From Paramacrobiotus metropolitanus (taxonomy: Eukaryota > Tardigrada > Eutardigrada > Parachela > Macrobiotidae), in NCBI RefSeq assembly GCF_019649055.1, contig NW_026570239.1:682001-746000 (forward strand): a stretch of 64,000 nt of DNA. Reading direction: 5' to 3'. Numbering within the stretch: the first letter of the stretch is position 1; each line of letters opens with the position of its first letter. A model generated the notes under the pieces. It made no database searches. It worked only from the letters and a program-made list of their open reading frames with translations, and was not told the origin of the DNA. This document shows positions 1 to 9,330 of this stretch, piece by piece. The translations under genes were made by a program, and so were the position numbers.

Positions 1-190
1 GTTTTCATCTTGATTTCTTGTAAATAGCTCTACCGCACACTAAAGGATTGTTACAATTTACTAATAGAACAGTATTTTTAAAGAGGGCAATTTTTCACAT
101 ATCATAATAAAAGAAAAAGATGACGACAGTGTACTCTGTACACAGTGCGACTATATGTACAGTAATGCATTTCCGACAGAAAGGAACCGA

Positions 191-223
191 TAAATAAAAT
201 AAATAAAAATAAATAAAAATAAC
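191..223. repeat. (TAAA)n-like simple repeat
   Basis: Consecutive AAATAAATAAA units with occasional extra A. A short low-complexity tract in AT-rich intergenic DNA. Confidence 0.8.
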
Positions 224-594
224 GCTGAAATCAAAAATAACGAATAATTTGCACTTTTAGTAAATGTAAAAAAGGTCTCGTACCATACGTCGTACGATTA
301 TTCGTCCCGAATACGTGATCGAAGTATTTGTATTACTAAAACTGAATTTCTCGGGAGCTGATAAATGTGATAATGCAGTTGTTAAAGTCGATCTCTAACG
401 ACCGACAAAATAACGATGTTCGACCATGTGCGGCTGATCCCTACTATGTCGACGATCTCCGTGGGGCGGAACGCTGATGGAATGAGGTCTCCCTTTAAAC
501 ACACACCGCATTAAAGGTCATATACAGGACGGTCAGTTATACAGGCATTGCAGCTATTTTTAATTATTGTACGTTTTTTTTGTACTCGGTAGTA

Positions 595-670
595 TTACTG
601 TATTCTGTCGAAATTACTACTCTGTTCTATGTATTCTATTGAAATTACTGTATTCTATCGAAAAAATAAT
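595..670. repeat. Short imperfect tandem repeat
   Basis: The motif TATTCTGTCGAAATTACT and its variants TATTCTATTGAAATTACT and TATTCTATCGAAAAAA follow each other, giving about three diverged copies. It creates a spurious 69-residue open frame at 567-776, which I do not regard as a gene. Confidence 0.6.
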
Positions 671-1239
671 TATTGTGTTAAAAACTGTTTACAGATTTTT
701 TATATTAATCATACAAATTATTAATAATATAGAAAATCTATTTATACAGTATCTTATGCACACACATGAACGATAGTTTCTGAATATGGGTACCATGCAG
801 GGTTCATCGGCCTATTATTAAGAGCACTTTAAAGATAGTGCGACACCAAAATCATTCGAATTTTTATGTACCGTTGGCCGATGGGCGAGGAGCTGTTCAT
901 TGCTATTTGCAATACAAAAAAGACTTACAGCCAATTTAAACTCGACTGTTAGCCGATTTACCACTTCCTCGCAAATTTCCTAACCGTACCGATAAAAAAA
1001 TTGCGGTATCCAAGCTTTGAAAAATTGCTTAATAGAATGACCACTGCAAAATTAGGGTGGTTTCTTCGATTAACTGACAGTTTACATGGATTTTGTTTCT
1101 CAATATGTACAAAACGAGCTTCGCTCAACAATTATAATCAAATGAAGAATTTGTACCAATTTACATGAGAAGGGACTGTGTACAATACACTCGTTTACAT
1201 GTATTATTCAAACGGCCACTAATGAGCTATTGAATTAGT

Positions 1240-2203
1240 TTAAGGCCATGGCTAGTTCGGCTTTATTCATAACAGGCCATTTTGCAGAAGTAAGGCGCTT
1301 TACAGATTGAAGACTGCTCTATCCGATGGTAAAAACATTGAAGTGATAAAAATCCAGGGTTATGAAATATAAATGGTTTTAAGTTAGCTGCCTTAACTGA
1401 GTAACGATGCTAGCAGTGACTGGCCCGGCTCACCATTACGAACGCATATGCAAGTTAGCGCACCTGCGATGAAATCAATGGAGAGCACAGAATCGGGCTA
1501 CGCATCTTTTATTCTACTGCCAGCCATAAAACAGCACTGGTCAGCGGAATCAAAGCAAACACCGAAAGACAATAGATTTTGATCACACTCAAGTGTGGTA
1601 AGAAGCGGGCAATGGCTGTCTGGATAGTCACTATGGTTTGATATGTGTGGTGGGCTGAAACAGTCAACATGCCCATGAGTGATATAAACTTGCATGAACT
1701 TTCGAAGGCTACCGTTCAAATTGCACCAGATAAACTTTGAAAACTAACTCCTAATTCAGGCGATCTAACATAATTTTTAAACTTGATGCATTGGGTGGAA
1801 ATGCCTTAGAAGTATAATTGCGAGAGCGATTTTGAAAAAAATGTTTTAACTCAAGTTATTTACGAAAATCGAAACCCTAAATGTGTTTTTTTAAGTTTGT
1901 GAAGTTTACAAAATTTTTTTCAAAAAAAGCCCTCGCAAGGTGCAGGAGGACTACGTTTACGATTTTCTGGGTGGTCTATCTAAAATTCTGTGGTTGCCTG
2001 AAGACTAGTTAATTTTTTAGCGTGATTTATTCAGTTCACATTTTAAACTGTGTGTTTAAAGCCAATCTTTCCGGTTTTAAGTTGTGAATTTTTCTCAATT
2101 TAAACTGGATATAACAAAGTATCAAAAAAGAAAATACGATTTCAAGAAACTTAAAAAACCGACCTTCTTCATCTGAATAAAGCCAAACTAGCCATGGCCT
2201 TAA
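1240..2203. mobile_element. Non-autonomous DNA transposon (MITE-like) with 30 bp terminal inverted repeats
   Basis: The left end (1240-1269) and the reverse complement of the right end (2174-2203) match at 29 of 30 bases; both begin TTAAGGCCATGGCTAGTT. Each end carries TTAA outermost. This could be a TTAA target duplication as in piggyBac-like elements, in which case the element proper is 1244-2199, or a TA duplication nested in it as in Tc1/mariner elements. The roughly 0.96 kb interior has no open frame resembling a transposase, so it would depend on enzyme supplied elsewhere. The superfamily is not determined: piggyBac ends usually begin CCC/CCT, which these do not. The inverted repeats are seen directly; mobility is inferred. 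Confidence 0.7.
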
Positions 2204-4512
2204 AGAAAATGAATCTCATGCAACAAACAAATCAATTATGATCTTATTAGATCTGCTTGAATACTTGTCATTGTTGCTTTTTCTCTACTGGTGAATGTTG
2301 TAACCTGTTCAGCACTTCGCGTTTGTCTTCGCGCCAACTGTCAAGCCCGCTACTGGGATCCTAGGACGAGATAAAAATAACAGCAGAAATAATCACCATT
2401 CAACTTTAATATTCAGGATTAGTAGACGCAACTTTATGTAATTCGCAATATCAGTACTTAAAAATATTAAATTTTGTACTTGCAATCGATGTTGTATATC
2501 ACACATCTCCGAACGCTTACCCAGTGGCCTTTCATAATGTCCAATAACGGTATACTTTCAGTCGCTACTCTGTATGGCAGATTTACGGAAACGCAATTAA
2601 TAATGTTCCGGAACGTACAAATAATAAAATATTCGTTGTTTGCTGGCAGTTGTAAGTGTCAGTGTGTCGGCTACATAACAACGATTGTTGAAAGATGTCT
2701 GAATGGTAACTACCATGAATTGTTGTGTCTCTATGTGCACTGAACTTTGGTCCGGCGAAAAAGAAGGTCGATGCTGATGCGGGACAGCATCCTTGCACGA
2801 AAAAACGAGGCGCCGTATACAAAATTTCAACTCATAAACATACGCACACAAGCTTAATATAAGTACGTACACGTGCAAAGTTCCAGCTGCCTTTTGCAAA
2901 CAACTGTACATTTATCACTGCATGATGGTCTGTTTTCCAAACAGCAGAACTTAACCCAAAACCTCTAATTATCAGTCATGTCAATTTCAACATATCTAGT
3001 CAAAGGCAACAATCAGCGTTGGATTTAAGCTGATAATCAGACATCGTAATCTGTATTCGGTGAGTGCCATTTCACTTTATTTTTTACGGGTCTATTTAGG
3101 TCAGAATAGCGGGTGTTTTTTGGCTTTTCCATGATTCACATTACAGTCTTACGGTGTGCTTTTTTTTTACCAAATTGCACAGTGAGCGCCTATTGCCGGG
3201 ATATTTACCTGGATTTTATTATTTATTATCTATGTAGCTGTGTTATGGTCCGCGTCATTTTGATCTGCTTTGTGCGGAAATGTTTATGTGGTTGTAATTT
3301 GTACCGTGACCTGAACCATCGCGTAAAAGTACAGACGGTGCGGAATAAGTCCGATGGTGAAATAAAACTTTTTTCTAAATAGTGCAGCGACTTATTGCAG
3401 CTAACTTTGTCTGGGCGCCGACCGGTGTCCATTAGGCTGTTGGGATTTTCGATTTTTCATTTTTGCATTACAGTATTAGGCGTCCACGCCGTACACCGTC
3501 CATTCCAATTTCCAAATAATTGCAATCGAAACGCATAAGCAGTGTTTCTTAGAGGGGCGTGGTTTGGAGCTTGGTATAGTTCTCGAATTCATTCTTTTTG
3601 CAATACTGTTAATTCAACTAATTGCTAACCGAGTTATGCATGCTGGTGGGCATTCGTTGAGAAAATTAACAAGTACTTACTTGAAACACTTGTCTATGTA
3701 CGGGTTTAAGTACAAGGTATTAGCAGCTATCAATGCAACTGTTGCCATTGCAGTTTCATTTGCAACTTGTACAATGGAGACACCCGTCAATATTTTTCTG
3801 CTGATTTATTAAACGTTGTGCCACCTACTTTACGGCATAGGCCATATTTTAGTGCGTGCCCGAGGGATAGCATACCAGGTTTTATCCCTTGCCATGCCAG
3901 TGGCAACGGCATAGGCACTTGCCAGTGCCAGGTTTTACACCCTGCCGAGCATCAGCTGGTACGAACTTTAGAAAAACACAGCCGCACTCATTAATTAAGT
4001 ACCTTATTCGGCTAATTCTTTCGCAAACGACTCGGTATACATACTTCGTACACTCTGGGATTTAGACTAAGCACATGTATAGAGTATCTCAAAACAGAAA
4101 TTATGTGTGCATAATTTACCGCCTACGACCAATCAAATGGTGGTGCCGGTTCTGTTTGAAATTTTTTGGTTTGCGGGATCTCAATCGTATTGAGATACCG
4201 GCCTTACGGTATATTTATGGTATATTGGCCTTATGGTATATTTGACATTTTTCCTAATGTCAGTAATGGTACGAGAAATTACGAATAATACATACTTTGT
4301 TACGAGTATTTCAGCGCTATAACAATGGCTATCACATTTGAGGTGTTTATTTCTCAAATATTGTTGGCCGTTAAACTATTGGAAAATCGTTAATCATACA
4401 TAGTATTACATACATACACAGATACTAAGTCATTTTAGGAAATTTTAGGAAATCTCAAGATAGCTCTGGACTGCTTGATTGGATCAGATGTAACTGTGTT
4501 CGTACCTAACAG
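2204..4512. other. Intergenic region, no supported gene
   Basis: Open frames of 68-104 residues occur on both strands, but they overlap each other, lack recognisable domains and show no splice or start context. A two-copy 28 bp direct repeat (GGCCTTAYGGTATATTT core) lies at about 4200-4244. ATTTTAGGAA is repeated twice at about 4433-4452, just before the F-box family gene. I see nothing else in this stretch. Confidence 0.55.
4200..4244. repeat. Two-copy 28 bp direct repeat
   Basis: GGCCTTACGGTATATTT is followed 28 bp later by GGCCTTATGGTATATTT. It is a minor local duplication about 270 bp upstream of the first F-box family exon, with no evident function. Confidence 0.5.
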
Positions 4513-5929
4513 GGTCAACTGAATGAAAAGGCAAAAGCAGAAATGGCGCGTCGTCTGCAGAGCGATTGGACCTACGCCGATGGCCACTGGATACCACCCA
4601 GATTCCGCCCCGTTAGCTTTCCCTTGCGAGTTGCACTGACACAACGATCTTACCACCTGGCCGCGACGCTCCCGCAGGAAATCTGGCGGGAAATCCTTTC
4701 CTGCTTGGACATGAATGAGCGGCAGTGGTGCCGGCGTGTCAGTCCGCTGTGGAATGCGGTCATTAATCAGGATCACAGACACCAACGCCTGACGCTACGT
4801 TTCGACAGCGCCGGCACCAACGCTTGCTCTGTGGGGATGAGCATCATCCGACAATTAACCGTCGCCACCGAATGGTCGTCATCACCAATACCAACCAATG
4901 TTTAACCTCAGAGGAACTCAGCGACTGTCTGCGCCTGATCAGCGCTATGTATGAACAGCGCGGTAACCATCTGAAGAAGTTACAGGTAAATGCGAGGCTA
5001 TCGCTGTGTACAAATTCTTCGTTGAAGTGGTTCGGTTACAGGGAAAGAATTTTTTCGTTGTACATCTGTAGAAAGGTTTCTCGAGCGGGCACCCTAAACT
5101 CTGTGCAATTTGGTTGTATTCTACCGATATCTTGTCCGAAGTAATCTTCTGAATTCAAAAAATCCTTTTGAAGTCCAACTTCATTTTGTTAAGTTTTGAA
5201 ATACAAGTACGTACTTAAAGTGCTTAAAATACGAGTACTTACTTACTACCTAAAATACTTAAGTACAAAATAATAATACGTAAAATACGAGAACTTACTT
5301 AAGATCATGTACGGTTTTGAAATAAGCACAGTAAAATTTTTCCAGTATTTAGATGTTTATGTCGCATGACGTCCATCTTTTTCGTTGCACAGGTGGTGTT
5401 TAATCATTGTCTCTGTGATTTGGGGGATGACCGCCTTCCCGAGGAGGTGCGGTTGCTGCGTACGACGTTTGTCGACGCAGCAGCGTCCCTCAAGCGCATC
5501 GTCTGGCGTAACTGCAATTTTTGCGGTATCGGCAGCGCAGAGAACGAGTTAACGGTGACATTGACGTCACCGCCATCCGCGGCACGATCTTGGAGATGCA
5601 GACCGATCTTTACGAACTGTTGGAACGACAGTTGCTGCCGATTCCGCTGGATATCTGTGGAGTGGAACGGTGGATGAGGAAATAAGCGAATGGAAAACCA
5701 GACAGCAGCGCCATCATTAAGAAGGTAGGATAATCCTAAATAAATTTGGAAAAAATCCATAAAGGCAGCCGAACACTTGGGAATATCCCGTTAATAGTTG
5801 TTGCAGGTTTTGATGGCCTACCAGTGCAAGGATCCCCGCCTGGCGAACATTTACCGTGGGAGCAACTTCCGGACAAAGTGGGATCTGTGCCAATTAGATT
5901 TCAAGGCGTTGTCCACGTTGACGTTGTGA
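4513..5929 (+). pseudogene. F-box family gene A, three exons, multiply broken
   Basis: An F-box motif (LPQEIWREILSCL ... CRRVSPLWNAV) lies about 45-75 residues after the ATG at 4543. In F-box proteins this segment binds Skp1 in SCF ubiquitin ligases. Exons are inferred by comparison with members B and C: 4513-4986 (donor CAG|GTAAAT), 5393-5724 (acceptor TTGCACAG, donor AAG|GTAGGA) and 5807-5929 (acceptor TTGCAG). The frame is open from 4510 and matches member C upstream of the ATG, so a further 5' exon spliced at 4513 is possible. Breaks: a one-base loss in the GG at 4874-4875, a one-base loss near 5553-5556, an in-frame TAA at 5683-5685, and TGA at 5927-5929 where the relatives read TGG. The middle exon keeps the family signature RIVWRNCNFCGIG. 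Several independent lesions make a pseudogene most likely, though single-base ones could be sequence errors. Target specificity is unknown. Confidence 0.8.
5213..5312. repeat. Low-complexity direct repeats in the first intron of gene A
   Basis: TAAAATACGAG followed by TACTTACTTA-type sequence recurs at about 5226-5250 and 5281-5303, with several nearby AAGTACTTA/CTTAAGTAC words. This is AT-rich intronic filler with weak dyad symmetry and no evident function. Confidence 0.5.
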
Positions 5930-5979
5930 GTAGTATTGAATTTAACCATGATGTCGCATCCACAGTGGATTCAATCATT

Positions 5980-7454
5980 TTATTTGTGCCCAATCGACCA
6001 ACCCATCGATAAACCGCATTTGAGTGAATTCTGTTAACTGTTGTTTTGCTTCAAAACATAATAATATTATGTTAAGCTTCAAAACATAATAATATATTAT
6101 GTTTTCCGGTGGTTCGATTTCCTTTGGTTCCAACTTTGATATTATCAGAGTTGGAACTAAAGGAAATCGAACCGCCGGAATGTACTATTCTAGCTCTCAG
6201 TGTTATAATCTGGAACATCATATTCTTTTGTACAATAGAAGCACCCTGGGTCTGCGTGAGATCACGAATTGAATAGCTATTTATGTTTTTTCTTTTTAAA
6301 AATCCTGGCGGTGAAAACGTTGGCTTATTGCCTCAACAATGTTTTATGTCGCAGTTCCGATAACGAACACCAGCCGTTACTTAATTAAAAAATTTCTTTT
6401 AAAACATGTAGAATTTCTTATACTGCTTTCAGTTCATACGTTGACGATTTGACTTGCGAGGGGCTTGAAAGCTCGTTTACGAATTGCAAGAACGTAGCAA
6501 CTACTGAAATAACGAAATCACTTAACTGGTGCGTTTCTTGAGGAGAACTGACCGATTTAATTTCTTTACTAAGCAGAACAGATTCGAATAAAACCTGTGA
6601 AACGGTCATCCATTTAGCTTGCGAAATTGTTGCAAACCCACACCGAATTTCAAGCGCTGCCCGAAATAAAGAGACCACCCAAAACATATACGTAAAATTT
6701 TGAAAACATTTGAAACGCTGGACCACTAACGTGAAATACGGTAACTGGAGGTTTTGCTAGAGTGATGCCGTTTTGCTATGCCGCCTTTGACTTTTGAGTT
6801 TTGCCCTACCGTCCACTTGAAGGCATGCAGCCAAAGCTGCTTCTCGAGAAATGCTCCTCGAGTAACGGCAATCGGGTAGCCGTATTCAATTCAGCTACCT
6901 AGCCAATATTTATTTAGATAGCAAGGGAATTTATTCAGCACAAAACTACACATTGAAATGGGCATGCAAAACATACTCATACCGTAGCTAAAAATAACTG
7001 TAACTGTACTTGCAGGGCAGGTACATCTTCGTACAGCTGGCATTTGAAACTCTTGGACCATGGAGAAAGTCAGCGAGCCGTTTAGTGAAAAAATTGAAAA
7101 ATTGGCAAACGACTTCAACAACATAAGGGTGAGCCTCGCTACCATGAGTGCCTCCGTCAACGATTGTCGCTGGAAATTCAGCGAGGCAACGCTGCCTTCC
7201 TGCTCGGGACAATGCAGGAAGCGGTAGCATTAAACGAAATTCTGTTTTGTTGATCTGTTGTTCTGAAACTGTGATGTCACCGCATTTTGTGGAATAAACG
7301 ATAGTACCGTAATTTCGTGCACAAATCCATTTGCAGCAATTCTTACAGAATACAGAGCAAAGAAACGAAGCTGCCAGTTTGTACATACATGACGATACTT
7401 ATTAAAGGCCATATACAACAGCTGCCAGTGTTAATTAGCTCAACCCTATCCGGC
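5980..7454. other. Spacer between convergent F-box members, duplicated at 45.2-46.2 kb
   Basis: This non-coding spacer is homologous to 45215-46231. Shared landmarks are GTGCCYAATCG..CC near 5990/45220, AGATCACGAATTGAATAGCTAT at about 6260/45380, the run GTAGAATTTCTTATACTG at 6409-6426 with its match near 45519, and GCCCTACCGTCCACTT at about 6803/45881. A third, truncated copy lies at 60751-61096. The similarity is well below that of the large satellite duplication, so this duplication is older. No open frame here is conserved between copies. Confidence 0.65.
6104..6180. repeat. 77 bp near-perfect palindrome
   Basis: The left arm 6104-6141 and right arm 6143-6180 are 38 bp each with three mismatches and a single-base centre. 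It is preceded by a direct repeat of GCTTCAAAACATAATAATAT-type sequence (about 6048-6100). The homologous spacer at about 45253-45312 has only one arm-like segment, so the palindrome was gained here or lost there. It could be a tiny fold-back element or an inverted duplication; it has no coding content. Confidence 0.8.
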
Positions 7455-8076
7455 TCAGCAGACCTTCGAAAAGACCGGCGATATGTCCAATCGTCGCCGA
7501 CCGCATTCTGCCCGCGCCCGCATATACAAGTTGAGCACCCACAGCGTCAGCGTGGACAGCGTCCTAATGTCTAAGCTGCTTAGCTCCTCTTCCGTCCAGC
7601 TGGACTTTTCACGGTAGCGGTTCGTCAGACGAGGATCACTGCACTGGTTGTTCAGTAGAATCTGGAAAAATCATAACGAGATTATCACTCAATCAACAGT
7701 TCGGGTGTGGTGAGCCCCCCAAACTGAGCAAAGTCCTACCGTTTTAATGGCGGTACAAATGCTGGATGACTCGTTAACTTGCACTTCCTCCGCAATCCAC
7801 CGTTGTAACCCTGACATATCCAGCGGTGTCCACAGCAACTGCCGCTCCAGTAATTCATACAAATCCGTCAGCATCTCCATCAATGTACCGCGAATGGTGG
7901 TGGCGTCACTGGTCAGAATCTTCTGGATATATTCGCCGCCGATACCGCACAAGCGACAATTACGCCAGATAATGCTCTCCACGGCGGTTGCTGTGTCGAC
8001 ACGATTTGGTCAATCGCTGGACCTCCGTGCGGAGGCGGATGACACCCAGATACCAGCGACAGCGGTTGGCCAACAC
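7455..8076 (-). pseudogene. F-box family gene B, 5'-truncated, two 3' exons
   Basis: On the minus strand, exon 8076-7740 (acceptor CGCAG, donor ACG|GTAGGA) and terminal exon 7661-7455 (acceptor TTTCCAG) match members A and C. The first carries SIIWRNCRLCGIGGEYIQKIL and the LYELLERQLL..PLDMSGLQRWI block; the second begins ILLNNQCSDPRLTNRYR and ends at TGA 7455-7457. A two-base deletion near 7999-8003 shifts the frame just before the WRNC motif; the exon is 337 bp against 339 bp in member C. No F-box exon is found between 8077 and the satellite, so the 5' half is missing. It converges on gene A. I read it as a truncated pseudogene of the same family; the function of the C-terminal part is unknown. 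Confidence 0.75.
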
Positions 8077-8499
8077 CTGCGAAAGCAAGTTGGGATACGT
8101 CAAGTGGCAAAATATCGAGCAGATTTTCTTCCGTATACGCTGCAATTCTTCGTTATGTGAATTGTAGAGTATCCACAAAATTTTAAATTTGAAAAAAAAC
8201 GGGAAAAATTTGATTTGGTATAAAGACAATCTCGGTACTTTGTGCGTTTTTGTACATAACTCGAGAAGGTCGGTCTTTAAGGGCACGTATCGTGCAGCTG
8301 TATATTTGAACTTTCACGCCAGTTTAATTATACAAATGATTTGGCTTGTAACATTACAAAGCGATTTAAATAGGCTTATCCTAGTGAACAGAAGGGATAG
8401 TCCCCGTGTTTTGAATGTTCACGAATTCGGTAACATTTACCGACGCACCACCCAAAAATGTCCCTCGAAACAAGTCCTCTCCACCTTTAAATTATTTTG
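8077..8499. other. Sequence between gene B remnant and satellite edge, no gene seen
   Basis: This is where the 5' exons of gene B would be expected. No F-box or other family exon is recognisable on the minus strand, and the open frame at 8189-8509 on the plus strand has no recognisable features. Confidence 0.5.
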
Positions 8500-9220
8500 T
8501 TGTGACTAACTAGGTTTCCAACTTTGACCACTTATCATTCAGCGCGTCAGTTGGTCCTTTCCCAACCTTTCCAAAAATAAATGGTAAACTATATAGCGTT
8601 TTGAAACACCCGGGTGCTTCGCAAAATATTTCAAAATCTTCTTCTGCTTAATGAGACAAGCTTGCTTTTCTTATAAAACAGTTGTTTCGTCATAGAGATC
8701 TAGGGTCACCCTCTGAAAAGAAGGAACCGAAATAGACAGAGAGGATGCAACATTGACGGAAATTTTGACAAACTGAAAAGTGGAAGACAAATTGACGGGG
8801 TGGATTTATATTTCGTTTTTGTTTTGACTAACTAGGTTTCCACCTTTTACCACATAACATTCAGGGCGTCAGTTGGTCCTTTCCCAACTTTTAAAAAAAA
8901 GAATGGTAAACTCAATGTTTTGAAACACCTGGGTGTTTCGGAAAATATTTCAAAATCTTCTTCTGCTTACCTAAGCAAGCTGGCTTTTCTTTTAAAACAT
9001 TTGTTTTGTCATAGGGTTCTAGGGTCATCATCTAGAAATTAAGAAAACTGAAATAGACAAGGTGGATTTCAAAGTCGAAAATAATTTTTACAAATTGACA
9101 AGTGGATAACAATTTGACAGGATGGATGACAAATTGACGGGGTGGACATAATATTTCGTTTAATGTTGTGAGTAACTAGCTTTCCAGCTTTGGCCGCTTA
9201 ATACTTAGGGCCGCAGTTGT
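8500..9220 (-). repeat. Diverged satellite units in inverted orientation
   Basis: Two full units and the start of a third begin at about 8500, 8818 and 9166 (TGAGTAACTAG or TGACTAACTAGGTTTCC), a period of about 320-345 bp. Read on the minus strand they match the long part of the main satellite monomer: TTCGCAAAATATTTCAAAATCTTCTTCTGCTTA corresponds to the region around the central palindrome and the AAGCAGAAGGCGATT stretch, and ATTGACGGGGTGGAT to the TCCACCTTGTCAAT stretch. Divergence from the main array is strong. They mark the old edge of the array and have the shorter, presumably ancestral, unit length. Confidence 0.7.
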
Positions 9221-9227
9221 ACTTAAA

Positions 9228-9330
9228 AATCATTGCTTGACAATTATTAAATAACAAAATAAATAATTAACAAACTATTAAATAACAAATGCTTGACAGT
9301 TATTAAATATCAAATTCCAAAAATCCACAA
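9228..9330. repeat. AT-rich direct repeats at array edge
   Basis: GCTTGACARTTATTAAATAACAAA-type words recur at about 9235 and 9292, separated by AACAAACTATTAAATAACAAA. It is simple AT-rich filler between the inverted and forward satellite domains. The following stretch, 9331-9649, holds no recognisable gene or repeat. Confidence 0.55.

Larger units (their letters stand above)
1..1239. other. AT-rich region, no supported gene
   Basis: Both strands show only short open frames without recognisable domains or splice context. A simple A/T repeat of the (TAAA)n type lies at about 191-223. Three imperfect copies of a roughly 22-25 bp motif (TATTCTRTYGAAATTACT-like) lie at about 595-670. I see nothing else that supports a gene or a regulatory site. 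Confidence 0.6.

Noticed and set aside
1498-3432. Open frames of 68-104 residues on both strands in the left flank
   Set aside because: They overlap one another, lack domains, splice signals and any paralogue in the window, and are compatible with chance.
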